64,000 nt of DNA from Prosthecobacter gellanilyticus (GCF_007992435.1 NZ_BKAG01000002.1:186001-250000); one strand, 5' to 3'. Positions 26,101 through 35,048 are shown, counted from the stretch's first letter. The notes: generated by a model from the sequence alone, not told the origin. Program-made: numbers and translations.

Positions 26101-26795
26101 TCGACCCAGCCATTGAGGGAATGCGAGGCGGCCAGCGTGGAGCCGGTGCCGATCATCACCGCATCACCATCTGTCACGGGCGCGCGATCCGTCTCGCCGC
26201 CCATATCCCAGGTGCCGTCGGTTTCAGTGCCATCAATGTAGCCCTTGATGCTTTTGGCCTTACCAAAAGTGTAGGTGACGGCGACGTGATGCCAGCCTGC
26301 CGTCGGCACCGTGCTCTTCGACCACCAGCGATGCCAGTCACCCTTCTTGCCGGGGACATCCGCGCTATGGAAGAGGAAGCCGATCTGCGCGCCCGCTTTG
26401 TCGCCCTGCAGACGGAAGGCGTAGTTCTGATTGTTCTGACCAAACTCCTTCGTGCCCAGACGGCCTTTGCCGATGATGTAAGGCGCGCCGGAGACGCTGC
26501 CTGCCTTCACCCATGCCTCGATCGTGATGGTCTCATTCAGGCCAAAGCGGAGTTCTTCCTTGTCGTCGATCTTGAGGAAGGATTTTTTGCCATCGCCCGT
26601 GAAGCGCATGGCCGTGTTCTCCTTGGCAAAGCCCGGAAAGGTCGGCGCACGCGGTCCTGGTTCCTTGGCATCATCGAACTTCCACTGAATGACCGGCGTG
26701 GCCACGGGCTTGTCCGTGACATCATTGCCCCCGCTGTCATTCTGGGCGGGGGCGAGGGTGGTGAGGAGGAGAAAAGGGAGGACGGAACGCGTCAT
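23157..26795 (-). CDS. Exported LamG-PSCyt1-DUF1549-DUF1553 protein (planctomycete-type cytochrome)
   Basis: 1,212 residues with a signal peptide (VLPFLLLTTLAPAQND). Domains in order: LamG/concanavalin-like (about 55-240, MRFTGDGKKSFLKIDDKEELRFGLNETITIEAWVKAG at its start); a PA14-like beta domain (about 300-430); the planctomycete cytochrome-C-like domain with CTECH (Cys556, Cys559) and DSIMPPKGKPLTKDEI; then the DUF1549 domain with the second haem-like motif CARCH (Cys788, Cys791); and a DUF1553 C-terminal region (RLYAEQIVDSLFAATG, then SWMLTSTSNERDRP). Such proteins are expanded in Planctomycetes and Verrucomicrobia and are usually next to a DUF1501 gene. Here the nearest DUF1501 genes are 15 kb and more away. 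Haem binding is inferred from the CxxCH motifs. The role in polysaccharide or sulfated-polymer use is only a working idea. Confidence 0.9.
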   Translation of the reverse strand: MTRSVLPFLLLTTLAPAQNDSGGNDVTDKPVATPVIQWKFDDAKEPGPRAPTFPGFAKENTAMRFTGDGKKSFLKIDDKEELRFGLNETITIEAWVKAGSVSGAPYIIGKGRLGTKEFGQNNQNYAFRLQGDKAGAQIGFLFHSADVPGKKGDWHRWWSKSTVPTAGWHHVAVTYTFGKAKSIKGYIDGTETDGTWDMGGETDRAPVTDGDAVMIGTGSTLAASHSLNGWVDDLTIYRGPIDVEALKSAYRFVPPPPAITKKQVPAGRVLVQLAEEGMPDANSWPSEDPKVAETYTEDVFGFFDVPQKYVETGIRGERHVPFLLRAAASVTFPKGKHRLLLRARGATNLYIDGKTILNTPFPPNDSDGHHLVADQKGYLDLGPDFRFAPPGNRESWCEIEGTGKPQFIVLETLVGSYTGKSVRRPELGETVVAWSKEGTETWSLITPGKREVAYNDAGWAAYEKERAPVYEAMNIKKRAELRAKSNTYWNKRREAAKTWLAKAEPMAVPEVAADFPVNNEIDRFIGAKIASVSAQSAKKGSVDYFKQIQPLLEAKCTECHRGTKAKGGLRLDSFADALKGGKSDGAAIDPGKPDHSALIARIMTDDEDSIMPPKGKPLTKDEITLLTTWVKEGANWPEIQADHLTLTPLTDDLTFLRRATLDTLGVVPSLEEIEAFQKNPDRKAAIDRLLADSRWADNWMGYWQDVLAENPNMLNPTLNNTGPFRWWIYESLKDNKPMDLFVTELLRMKGSERLGGPAGFGLASQNDVPMAAKGTIVSTAFLGVEMKCARCHDSPTHKSLQQDLFELAAMLGQKEIAVPKTSSVPMDKIHAGGRKPLIQVTLQPGTKVQPKWPFVEFCDESAAALAEDSKDSRDVLAAMITAPQNERFAQVIANRVWARFMGRGIVEPVEDWEKGKPTHPELVKWLGRQLVSSGYDVKALARLILNSQAYQRSTDSTLKQTSPLYTSPAPRRLYAEQIVDSLFAATGKPFRTEEVCLDIDNQRDLKNSITLGKPYRSWMLTSTSNERDRPSLALPRIQAVTDVLGAFGWRGSRQDPISKRDNDPNVLQPAILSNGTVGVWLTRMSDDHGITQLALQEQSFDAFLDQLFLKLLTRKPTAQERELYTKHLSEGFEHRIIPASEINASVPTTRAPEKYVSWSNHLDGEATTVRLEQEKASRRGEPPTQKLNAQWRGRMEDVLWAILNAPEWAFSP

Positions 26796-26963
26796 GCTCC
26801 TATCAACGACGATCCAGGACTTCTTTCAGCATTCCGGACACCCCACTTTGGTGAGGGGCTCGTCGTGGGCGCGCTTGCGAGAGTGGTGAGGTTTGGAAAC
26901 GAACCATCGGGGCCTGTGAGGGCGGACAAGGCCAAACCGCGTGCCTTAGTCGATATATTGTAG

Positions 26964-28370
26964 ATGTCTGCTGGCAGCCCATCCACCAAGCGACCCCGCC
27001 CCAAGAAACGGACGCAGACAGCGGAGAAGAGGGGGCATGTGGGGAAGACCGGAACTCGGAAAGAGAGATATTTTAGCTTTTTGTCGCGGAAAGTCGGCCC
27101 ACTGACTGTCCGGGGATGGGCGGAGACGCTGGCGCTGGTGGCTGCCGGGCTGGTGATCTACAATATCCTGTTTGTCCGTCGCGAGGTCATTGAATACAGG
27201 CCACCTCATTCCTTCAGCGTGAGGTCACCGGAGTTTTTCGGCTCTGCCCATGCTTCGGCCGATCCGCTGCCGATCGTCGGCAACAAGATCACCATCCTGC
27301 ACAACGGGGTCGGGACCTTTCCAGTGATGCTGCAGGCGATTCGAGAGGCGAAAAAGACGGTCAACTTTGAGGCGTTTCTTTTTCATTCCGGCGAGGTGGC
27401 TGATGGGTTCATCAACGCCTTTTGTGAGCGCGCGCAAAGCGGGGTGGAGGTGCGGGTGTTGCTAGACGGTATTGGATCTGGTACCGCTTTAAAGAATTCG
27501 GATGTGAAACGGTTGGAGGATGCGGGCTGCAAGTTTGCTTATTACCACCCCACCCGGGCACTGAGGGTCGACCGCATCAACCGCCGCACGCACCGCCGCA
27601 TCCTGGTGGTGGACGGCCGCGAGGCCTTCACCGGCGGAATCGGCTTTGCGGATGAATGGCGCGGCAACGCGGAGGATAAAGATCACTGGCGCGATATTCA
27701 CGCCAAGATTGAAGGTCCTGTCGTGGCCAAATTTCAAAGTGCCTTTCAGCAACATTGGTTGGGCGAGACTCAGGAGATACTCACAGGCAGTGCGCACTTT
27801 CCTGTGCTGGCCGATGCTGGCAACCTGAGAACGCAGGTGACGACTTCTGATGAGTTTACCGTCGCGGCCATTCCGCTGATTCAGGCTATCGCCATTGCCG
27901 CTGCAGAGAAGACCATCTACATCACCAACCCTTACTGCACGCTGACTGCGGGTCAGGTGGAACTGCTGACGGATGCCGTGAAACGTGGGGTCGATGTGCA
28001 ACTACTGCTGCCCGGTCCCCACAATGACCAGCCGATGACGAAATCCGCAGGCAGGGGAGAATATGAGGAGCTGCTCCAAGGCGGGGTTAAAATCTCTGAA
28101 TACAAGCCCACGATGATCCACTCCAAAACGATGGTGGTGGACGGAATGTTTTCCATCCTTGGAACATCCAATCTCGATGCCCGGTCCGCGCAGATTAATG
28201 ATGAGATTGATCTCAGCATCTATGACGAAGGCTTCGGCAGCGAGATGGACAAGATCTTCCTGCGCGATTTGGAACACGCCAAGCCGTACACGGAAGCAGA
28301 CTTCAAGAAGCGGCCGCTGAAAGAGCGGGTCGGCGAGTGGATGGCAAGGCCCTTCCGCTCCCAGCTTTGA
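26964..28370 (+). CDS. Phospholipase D-like/cardiolipin synthase-family protein
   Basis: 468 residues. A basic N terminus (KRPRPKKRTQ) is followed by a membrane segment (about 53-70, ETLALVAAGLVIYNILFV) and two PLD domains. The second HKD motif is canonical: HSKTMVVDGMFSILGTSNLDARS. The first reads HRRILVVDGREAFTGGIGFADEW, where the usual Lys of HxKxxxxD is Arg. Cardiolipin synthases join two phosphatidylglycerol molecules and need both motifs. An Arg in the first site is a change worth checking, although the His and Asp remain. The other possibility is a nuclease or transphosphatidylase of the same superfamily. It stands alone between divergent and same-strand neighbours. Confidence 0.86.
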   Translation: MSAGSPSTKRPRPKKRTQTAEKRGHVGKTGTRKERYFSFLSRKVGPLTVRGWAETLALVAAGLVIYNILFVRREVIEYRPPHSFSVRSPEFFGSAHASADPLPIVGNKITILHNGVGTFPVMLQAIREAKKTVNFEAFLFHSGEVADGFINAFCERAQSGVEVRVLLDGIGSGTALKNSDVKRLEDAGCKFAYYHPTRALRVDRINRRTHRRILVVDGREAFTGGIGFADEWRGNAEDKDHWRDIHAKIEGPVVAKFQSAFQQHWLGETQEILTGSAHFPVLADAGNLRTQVTTSDEFTVAAIPLIQAIAIAAAEKTIYITNPYCTLTAGQVELLTDAVKRGVDVQLLLPGPHNDQPMTKSAGRGEYEELLQGGVKISEYKPTMIHSKTMVVDGMFSILGTSNLDARSAQINDEIDLSIYDEGFGSEMDKIFLRDLEHAKPYTEADFKKRPLKERVGEWMARPFRSQL

Positions 28371-28531
28371 ATGGGGAGGTTTGCTTCTGGAGGGGACTGT
28401 ACTGCGAAGCCTTCCCTGGCATCGAATAATCAGATCATTCGCAGATCCTCATGACAAGTCTGGGGGCAGGCAAGGAGGAGATCCGGTTGTGCCAGCTTGA
28501 CCTCATTTGGCATTCCTGGTGAACTCCAGGG

Positions 28532-29191
28532 ATGACGAGGGCTCGAAATCTAATTCGTTGGCTGGGCAAAAGCGTTGCGGTGCTTTGTTTGACCGGCTTG
28601 CTTTGTTGTCTCTCAGCTCTCGTCATCATGATGAGTGATGTGGCGCTCGATACTAGAGGTCTGATTGAGTCCCTGGGATGGACGGTTCCATCCGAGGGCT
28701 TGGGCCACTACCTGCTCTCCGCTGTGGATGTCGTTTACTTTGTCACGGGTTTTTACTGCTATATCCTGAGCGGAGGCGTTTTCGTCATCTATCTTCTTTG
28801 TCGATATGTGGGTGGACTCCCTTTCACGATCATGACTTCTCGGTGGGCTGGGGTTGCTGGCATTGTCCTTGGGTGGAGCCTCTTCATGAGTCCAGTCTCC
28901 TTTTGGCAAAGCGACCTGTCGAGGGCACTACCTCACCCCATGGTTTTGAGTTCCACGGTGGCCTTGATTTTCACATTGATCCGGCCTGGTTATACACTGG
29001 CGGTGCATTCGGCTTTGAATGGATATTATGTTATCAACTTTGCCCTTGGGAGCATCCATCATGGCATTGCCAGCATCGGCTATGGCGCTTTGGGTTTCCT
29101 TGCGATGGCAATCCCATTGATCGGATTTATTTGGGAGAAGCAGAGTCGTAAAGTGAGTTCGGTCACGACATTCACCCCAATCCCGCCCTAA
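28532..29191 (+). CDS. Multi-pass membrane protein of unknown function
   Basis: 219 residues with about five hydrophobic segments (LGKSVAVLCLTGLLCCLSALVIMM near the start, then VDVVYFVTGFYCYILSGGVFVIYLL, WAGVAGIVLGWSLFMS, ALIFTLIRPGYTLAVHSA and GFLAMAIPLIGFIWE). No family is recognised. The gene is more AT-rich than its neighbours, which might mean recent acquisition or relaxed selection. It ends 20 bases inside the 3' end of the M3 peptidase gene on the other strand, a convergent overlap. The ATG at 28532 is preceded by a small hairpin (CCTGG/CCAGG). Confidence 0.65.
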   Translation: MTRARNLIRWLGKSVAVLCLTGLLCCLSALVIMMSDVALDTRGLIESLGWTVPSEGLGHYLLSAVDVVYFVTGFYCYILSGGVFVIYLLCRYVGGLPFTIMTSRWAGVAGIVLGWSLFMSPVSFWQSDLSRALPHPMVLSSTVALIFTLIRPGYTLAVHSALNGYYVINFALGSIHHGIASIGYGALGFLAMAIPLIGFIWEKQSRKVSSVTTFTPIPP

Positions 29192-31286
29192 CCAGCAACG
29201 CCATCGGCTCGGGGTCGCGGCCCATGAAGTCGCGGAAGAGTTTGGCGGGGTCTTCGCTGTTGCCTTTGCTCAGGATTTTTTCGCGGAAGTCGCGGCCGAC
29301 TTTGTTGTTCAGGACGCCTTCTTTCTGGAAGCGGGTGAAGGCGTCGGCATCGAGCACCTCGGCCCATTTGTAGCTGTAGTAGCCGGCGGCGTAACCGACG
29401 GGGCTGCTGAAGAGATGACCGAAGCGGCGGGCCATGCTGGGGTTCTCGGTCTTCAGCGGCATGAGGTAGTCTCCCACGATCTGGCGGCTGAGCTGGTCAA
29501 GGTCCGCACCCTCGGTGGTGGCGTGGCGGATGTGCAGCTCGAGGTCGAGCTTGCCAAAGCTGAGCTGGCGCATGATGTCGCTGGCGCTGCGATAGTTTTT
29601 GGCGGCGATGACCTTTTTGAAAAGCTTGGCAGGGATGGCCTCGCCGGTCTCGTGATGGCGGGCGAAGAGGTCCAGGCTCTCGCGCTCCCAGCAGAAGTTT
29701 TCCATGATCTGGGAGGGCAGCTCCACGAAGTCCCAATAAACGCTAACGCCATTGAGGGAGGGGATTTCGACATTGCCGCAGAGCTGGTGCAGCAGGTGGC
29801 CGAACTCATGGAAGACGGTGCAGACCTCGTCATGGGTGAGCAGGGCGGCCTTGCCATCCACGGGAGGGGTCATGTTGCCACAGATCAAGCCCAGATGCAG
29901 GCGGCGGTCGCGCTCGCCATAGGGCGGGGCTCCCATGTGGAGGTAGTTCATCCAGGCACCGCCACGCTTGGAGTCACGCGGATGCCAGTCGGCGTAGAAG
30001 GAGCCGATGTGGACATTCTTTTCGTTATGCACCTCGTAGAACTTCACTTCGGGATGCCAGACCTCGACCGGGCCTTCCTGCGTGGAGCGGGTGGAGGCCG
30101 TGCTGGGCTGGCCCACAGGCACGAAGATGGTGGGGCGCTGGGTGATGCGGAGGTCGAAGACCTTCTCCGCGAGATCAAACATGCCTTTCAAGACCTGGTT
30201 GAGAGGGAAGTAGGGGCGCAGTTCCTCTTCATCGAAATCATACTCGGTCTTCCGCTGTCTCTCAGACCAGAAAGCGACTTCCCAAGGCTGCAGGAGATCT
30301 GGTGTTTGCGCGGCGTGATCGGCCTTGTATTCTTGAAGCTGGATGGTCTCGCGCTGGAAGGCGGAGGCAATCTTGGCGTGGAGGTTTTCAATGAAAGCCA
30401 GGGCTGTGGCACCATTTTTGGCCATGCGCTGCTGGAGCACGAGATCGGCGAAGTCCTTTTTGCCTAACAATTGAGCCTTCTCATGGCGCAGGCGCAGGAT
30501 CTTCCAGACGAGCTGGGTGTTATCCCACTTCTCGGAGCGACCAATGTTCGTGGTGCCTTCCCAGACGGTGCGGCGGAGGTTTTCGTCCTCGGCATATTCC
30601 ATGACCGGGATCATGGAGGGGGCCTTCAGGGTAAAGCGATACTGCGGCTCCTCAGGGGTGCCGAGTCCCTTTGCGGCGGCATCGGCGCGGGCAGCATCGA
30701 TGGCTGACTGCGGCAGGCCCTGGAGGCGCGCTGGATCCGTGATGATGAGCTCCCAGGCATTCGTGGAGTCGAGGACGTTCTCCGAATACTTCTGCGTGGT
30801 CTGGGAGAGCTCGGACTCGAGCTCTTCGAGGCGCTTCTTTTTATCTGGAGGCAGATCAGCACCGGCCTGACGGAAGCTTTCCATGGTCTCGTCCAGGGCG
30901 CGCTTCTTGACGGGCGGGAGGTCGCGGGCTTCCTGGGTCTTGCTGTAGGTTTCCAGCAGATCCCAGAGATGGTCATTGAGGGGGATCTTGGCAAAGAAGG
31001 AGCTGACCTGCGGCAGCATGGCGTGATGCGCCTCACGCAGGGAGGGGGAATTGCACAGGGAATCCAGATGCGTCACCAGACCCCAGCTTTCATTCAGAGG
31101 GCGGGTGGCCTCGTCCAGGCCGAGCACCACGCTGTCAAAGTTCATCTTGCCGCGGTCCTGCTCGCTCACCCGATTGATCGCGGCTTCGGCGGCCTGCAGG
31201 GCCTGGCCGATGTCTGCCTGGATATGAATGGGATCGAGCGTGGACCAGCGAACGTGGAAATCCTGGGTGAGGAAAGGGGATGCCAT
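29172..31286 (-). CDS. M3-family oligopeptidase (oligopeptidase A/PrlC type)
   Basis: 704 residues from ATG 31286 (MASPFLTQDFHVRW). The longer frame from 31385 adds a proline-rich tail without family support. It has the zinc site HEFGH (493-497, in TVFHEFGHLLHQL), with the distal Glu expected in FVELPSQIMENFCWE. The N-terminal helical domain and total length fit the thimet oligopeptidase family (dipeptidyl carboxypeptidase and oligopeptidase A). The enzyme cleaves small peptides in the cytoplasm, including signal peptide fragments. The stop codon lies inside the convergent neighbour's last codons. Identity beyond the family is not fixed. Confidence 0.92.
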   Translation of the reverse strand: MASPFLTQDFHVRWSTLDPIHIQADIGQALQAAEAAINRVSEQDRGKMNFDSVVLGLDEATRPLNESWGLVTHLDSLCNSPSLREAHHAMLPQVSSFFAKIPLNDHLWDLLETYSKTQEARDLPPVKKRALDETMESFRQAGADLPPDKKKRLEELESELSQTTQKYSENVLDSTNAWELIITDPARLQGLPQSAIDAARADAAAKGLGTPEEPQYRFTLKAPSMIPVMEYAEDENLRRTVWEGTTNIGRSEKWDNTQLVWKILRLRHEKAQLLGKKDFADLVLQQRMAKNGATALAFIENLHAKIASAFQRETIQLQEYKADHAAQTPDLLQPWEVAFWSERQRKTEYDFDEEELRPYFPLNQVLKGMFDLAEKVFDLRITQRPTIFVPVGQPSTASTRSTQEGPVEVWHPEVKFYEVHNEKNVHIGSFYADWHPRDSKRGGAWMNYLHMGAPPYGERDRRLHLGLICGNMTPPVDGKAALLTHDEVCTVFHEFGHLLHQLCGNVEIPSLNGVSVYWDFVELPSQIMENFCWERESLDLFARHHETGEAIPAKLFKKVIAAKNYRSASDIMRQLSFGKLDLELHIRHATTEGADLDQLSRQIVGDYLMPLKTENPSMARRFGHLFSSPVGYAAGYYSYKWAEVLDADAFTRFQKEGVLNNKVGRDFREKILSKGNSEDPAKLFRDFMGRDPEPMALLVRAGLG

Positions 31287-31385
31287 GGGTGGGGGAGAGG
31301 CGGACCGCGAGTATGACGGCGGCGGGGCGGGAGGCAAGGGAGGGAATGGCCGAAGCGGCAGGAATGCCAAGGAAGGCAGTCTCAA

Positions 31386-31495
31386 GCCTGATTTTAAGCC
31401 TGTATAAAAGGTTTAGATATATTTAAGACTTGCTATTTCTATGATAATCCATAATTTCCATCAAAAGAAATACACCCGTTGTCTGTGTTCTGTCC
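31386..31495 (+). promoter_or_regulatory. AT-rich region with the presumed promoter of the type II secretion-like operon
   Basis: The 110 bases before gspE are far more AT-rich than the rest of the window. GATAAT at 31443-31448 is a five-of-six match to a sigma-70 -10 box and would give a leader of about 40 bases, but I found no convincing -35 element at the right distance. The call rests mainly on base composition and position. Confidence 0.45.
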
Positions 31496-33271
31496 ATGAT
31501 GCCTTTGATCCAAAATCTGCTCGCTGAAGCTGGCTGCGCTGATCACCCGCAGGTCGCTGAGGCTGTGGAGCAGGCCTGCTATGACCAGACCTCCTTTATC
31601 GAGGCGGTGCTGGAGTGTGAAGGCGTGCGCGAACGTGACTTCCTCATGGCCGTGGCTCACACGCTGAGCCTGCCATGGTGGGAAGGCAGTGCTGACAAGC
31701 CAGTGGAGCAGTCTCTGCGCCGTCATCTCCCTGCGGAGATCGCGCTGCGTCATCGCATTCTGCCCGTGAGATTTGAAGAGGCAGATCCGGAATCGAATGA
31801 TCTCAATGCGGGACCGTTTCTGCACCTCGCGACCTTTGATCCGCTGAACCTGGTGACGCATCAGCGTGTGGCCTCCAGTGTGCCGCATACTATCATCTGG
31901 CATGTGGGCCAGCGCACACGCATCGCGGAAGGTTTGCAGAAGCTCTATGGCCTCGGTGCGGATACTTTTGAGAAGATCCTGCGTGGTCGTGCTGACTGGG
32001 GCAGCGAGGAACTCGGTGATGAAGTGACCGTGCTGGATGCTCCTGAGGATGAGGAAGCCAGCGTGGTGCGCTTTGTGAACCAGATCCTGCGTCGTGGCCT
32101 GGAACAGCGTGCGACCGACATTCATGTGGAGCCGCAGCAGGACCGCCTGCGCATTCGCTACCGCATTGATGGTCGCCTCGAAGAACTGGCGGTGCCGGAG
32201 AACATCAAATCACTTCAGTCCAGCGTGATTGCGCGCCTCAAGATCATGGCGCGCCTGGACATCGCTGAGAAGCGCCTGCCGCAGGATGGTCGTATCAATC
32301 TCGAGCTCGATGGCCTGCCCATCGACGTGCGTGTGGCCACCATCCCGAGTGTGGAAGGCGAGAGCATCAGCCTCCGTCTTCTGGCGCAGCAAGCGGTGAC
32401 CATCGACCGCCTCGGCATGACGGACAATGTGCGTCCGATCGTCGATGAACTTTTGAAGCTGCCCAACGGAATCATCCTCATCACGGGTCCAACAGGTAGT
32501 GGTAAGAGCACCACTCTTTACGCTTATCTCACGGAACTGAATCAGGCGCATCGCCGCATCGTGACCATCGAAGATCCGGTGGAGTACAAGATGCCCGGCA
32601 TTGTGCAGATCGCCGTGAAGCCGGAGATCGGCCTGACCTTTGCCACCGGCCTGCGCAGCATTCTCCGCGGTGACCCGAATGTCGTGATGATCGGGGAAAT
32701 GCGCGACCTGGAAACGACTGAGATCGCCATCCGAGCGGCGCTCACAGGTCACCTGGTGCTGAGCACCCTGCATACGAATGACGCTATCGGCGGCATCACA
32801 CGACTCGTGGACATGGGTGTGGAGCCCTTCCTCGTCTCCAGCGCTGTCCGAGCCTTCTTTGCGCAACGTCTGGTTAGGAAACTCTGCCCGCTGTGCAAGC
32901 TGCCTGCCGAGGTGGAGGATGATTATCTGCAAAGCATCAACTTCCCGCAGGGACTGCCGGGCCGTATCATGCGCGCCAATGGCTGCGAGGCCTGCCGTGG
33001 CAGCGGTTATCAGGGACGTCTCTCCATCTATGAGGTGGTGCTGGTCACACATGCTCTCCAGCACTTGGTCAATACCCGTGCGCATCCCGCTGAACTTCAC
33101 AAGCAGGCGATGCAGGACGGCTTCATCCCGATGCGCGGCTACGGCTTCCAGAAGGTGCTCTCCGGAGATACGACCATCGAGGAAGTGCTCAGCGTCACCG
33201 CCATGGACCGGAAGGCTGACGATGTGGTGCCTGCACGTGCCGTGACCGTTCCGCTCAAACATGCCGCCTAA
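31496..33271 (+). CDS. gspE: Type II secretion system ATPase GspE
   Basis: 591 residues. The N-terminal domain is followed by the bacterial GspE/PulE/PilB ATPase domain with Walker A GPTGSGKSTT (Lys337), the Asp box TIEDPVEYK, Walker B GEMRDLETTEIA and a His box (LSTLHTNDAIGGI). A GspE-type zinc site follows: CPLC, about 40 residues, then CEAC. Secretion ATPases convert ATP hydrolysis into pseudopilus extension at the inner membrane. The presence of G-H-I-J-K-L-M genes downstream favours GspE over PilB. It is the first gene of a ten-gene plus-strand cluster, preceded by an AT-rich region. Confidence 0.93.
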   Translation: MMPLIQNLLAEAGCADHPQVAEAVEQACYDQTSFIEAVLECEGVRERDFLMAVAHTLSLPWWEGSADKPVEQSLRRHLPAEIALRHRILPVRFEEADPESNDLNAGPFLHLATFDPLNLVTHQRVASSVPHTIIWHVGQRTRIAEGLQKLYGLGADTFEKILRGRADWGSEELGDEVTVLDAPEDEEASVVRFVNQILRRGLEQRATDIHVEPQQDRLRIRYRIDGRLEELAVPENIKSLQSSVIARLKIMARLDIAEKRLPQDGRINLELDGLPIDVRVATIPSVEGESISLRLLAQQAVTIDRLGMTDNVRPIVDELLKLPNGIILITGPTGSGKSTTLYAYLTELNQAHRRIVTIEDPVEYKMPGIVQIAVKPEIGLTFATGLRSILRGDPNVVMIGEMRDLETTEIAIRAALTGHLVLSTLHTNDAIGGITRLVDMGVEPFLVSSAVRAFFAQRLVRKLCPLCKLPAEVEDDYLQSINFPQGLPGRIMRANGCEACRGSGYQGRLSIYEVVLVTHALQHLVNTRAHPAELHKQAMQDGFIPMRGYGFQKVLSGDTTIEEVLSVTAMDRKADDVVPARAVTVPLKHAA

Positions 33272-33287
33272 CATTCTTTTCTGAGTC

Positions 33288-34532
33288 ATGCCCACCTTCG
33301 CCTACAGCGCCCATAGCCCCACCGGTGTCATCACCGGTGAGCTGAGTGCTGCGGATCGCGCCGAGGCCATGAGCCTGCTGAGCAAGAAGCGTCTCAGCCC
33401 TTTCCGCCTGGAGCAATCCGGAGCCGCTGGCGTGGCCGTGAAAGCTGCGGCCAAGGCGCGTGTGGAGGCTGCTGCCAATCCTGTGGGACCCATCAAGCTG
33501 AAGAATCAGCAGATACTGATGTTCACGGAAGAGCTTTCAGACCTGCTCAGCGCGGGGATCCAGCTCGAGCCAGCGCTCGCCACCATGGAGCGTCGCCGTG
33601 AGCTTTCCGGTGTGAAGACGCTGGCCACAGCCCTGCGCACGAAGGTGCGTGATGGACTGCCTTTCTCCAAAGCCATCGCGGCCACGAGCCCGAGCTTCGG
33701 TGGTCTCTACTGCGCGCTTGCGAATGCTGGCGAGGCCAGCGGAAGCCTGCCTGCCATCTTGAAGCGTCAGGTGGATTATCTGCGCTCCATCGCCGCACTG
33801 CGTAGCAAGGTGCTCTTTGCGCTCATCTATCCTTCCTTCCTCGTCACAGCGGCCATCGCAGTGACGCTGTTGTTTGTGGTGTATCTCATCCCGCAGCTCA
33901 TGGAGCTGATGGATAGCACGGGTGGCACTCTGCCAGTCGCGGCGCAGATGATCCTGAAGCTCAGTGACCTGCTGAAGAGCACCTGGTGGATGATCCTCAT
34001 GGCGATTGTTGCCCTCATCATCGTCGCCAAGGCGATCCTGAAGCGTCCAGAATCCCAGATTCCATGGGCTCGCTTCAAGCTGCGTCTGCCGCTCTTTGGT
34101 GATGTGCTGCGCACTCGCTTCTTTGTGCAGATGCTGGAGACCATGGCCAACCTTTTGGGCAACGGCCTGCCAATGGTTCATGCGATGCAGCTCACGCAGC
34201 AGGCGATCGAGAACCCGCACTTCAAACGCGAGTTCGACGGTGTGATGACTCTCGTGGCCGAAGGCATGAGCCTTTCACGTGCGCTTGATCGCAGCGGTCT
34301 CTTTCCGCCGCTCCTGCTCGACATGGTGAACGTGGGCGAGCAGACCGGTGACATGTCCGCTGCTCTCGCGAAGGCAGCCGAGCGCTTTGATCGCGATCTC
34401 AGCAAGAAGATCGAAAAGCTCACTGCGCTGGCCCAACCAGCGATTGTTTTCCTCATGGCCGGCCTTGTCGGCACCATGGCCTACCTCATGATGACCGCGA
34501 TCTTCCAGACCATCGGCAACATCAGCAAGTAG
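33288..34532 (+). CDS. gspF: Type II secretion inner-membrane platform protein GspF
   Basis: 414 residues. The N-terminal stretch starts MPTFAYSAHSPTGVITGELSA. Two repeated T2SSF domains follow (first LKNQQILMFTEELSDLLSAGIQLEPAL, second TRFFVQMLETMANLLGNGLPMVHAMQ) with three membrane segments (about 180-205, 230-250 and 382-405). GspF/PilC proteins form the cytoplasmic-membrane platform that GspE turns. It starts 16 bases after gspE. Length and two-domain repeat match the family. Confidence 0.93.
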   Translation: MPTFAYSAHSPTGVITGELSAADRAEAMSLLSKKRLSPFRLEQSGAAGVAVKAAAKARVEAAANPVGPIKLKNQQILMFTEELSDLLSAGIQLEPALATMERRRELSGVKTLATALRTKVRDGLPFSKAIAATSPSFGGLYCALANAGEASGSLPAILKRQVDYLRSIAALRSKVLFALIYPSFLVTAAIAVTLLFVVYLIPQLMELMDSTGGTLPVAAQMILKLSDLLKSTWWMILMAIVALIIVAKAILKRPESQIPWARFKLRLPLFGDVLRTRFFVQMLETMANLLGNGLPMVHAMQLTQQAIENPHFKREFDGVMTLVAEGMSLSRALDRSGLFPPLLLDMVNVGEQTGDMSAALAKAAERFDRDLSKKIEKLTALAQPAIVFLMAGLVGTMAYLMMTAIFQTIGNISK

Positions 34533-34568
34533 CCACACCCTTTCTCCAACAGCCAAACACACACCTCC

Positions 34569-35048
34569 ATGAAACATACGACACTGAACAAGACATCGAA
34601 GAAGGGTCTTCATACTCTTCGCTCTTTGCCTTATGCACACCGCTCCAGCGGCTTCACCCTCGTCGAGATCATGCTCGTCCTCGGCATCATCGCGCTGCTC
34701 GTCGGTGCGGGCATCTACTCGCTGGGTGATGTCACCAGTTCCGGCAAGCGCACACGTGCCAAGGCGGATCTCAACACGCTCACGGCAGCTCTGCGCGGCT
34801 ACGAAGTGGACAACACTTTCCTGCCGACCACCGAGCAAGGTTTGATGGCTCTCGTCACGAAGCCTGCCTCACGTCCCGCCCCCCAAAACTGGACGAACAA
34901 GCTCAAGAAGCCTCTCCTCGATTCCTGGGGCAACCCCTACCACTACCGCCGTCCAGGCTCGAAGGACAAAGGCGGCTTCGATGTCTACTCATCGGGTCCT
35001 GATGGCCAGCCTGACACGGGTGATGACATCGGGAATTGGGACCTTTGA
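34569..35048 (+). CDS. gspG: Major pseudopilin GspG
   Basis: 159 residues. The leader ends at Gly28, then FTLVEIMLVLGIIALLVGAG begins the class III prepilin methylated helix with the essential Glu5. The globular domain contains LTAALRGYEVDNTFLPTTEQGLMALVTKPASRP and ends FDVYSSGPDGQPDTGDDIGNWDL, the calcium-binding C-terminal signature of the GspG family. This is the major pseudopilus subunit. The leader of 28 residues is long compared with the usual 6-10 but is basic. It lies 36 bases after gspF. A prepilin peptidase gene is not in this window. Confidence 0.93.
   Translation: MKHTTLNKTSKKGLHTLRSLPYAHRSSGFTLVEIMLVLGIIALLVGAGIYSLGDVTSSGKRTRAKADLNTLTAALRGYEVDNTFLPTTEQGLMALVTKPASRPAPQNWTNKLKKPLLDSWGNPYHYRRPGSKDKGGFDVYSSGPDGQPDTGDDIGNWDL

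Noticed and set aside
25011..26963. 650-codon plus-strand frame opposite the PSCyt gene
   Set aside because: The opposing strand encodes the LamG/PSCyt protein with clear motifs; this frame has none.
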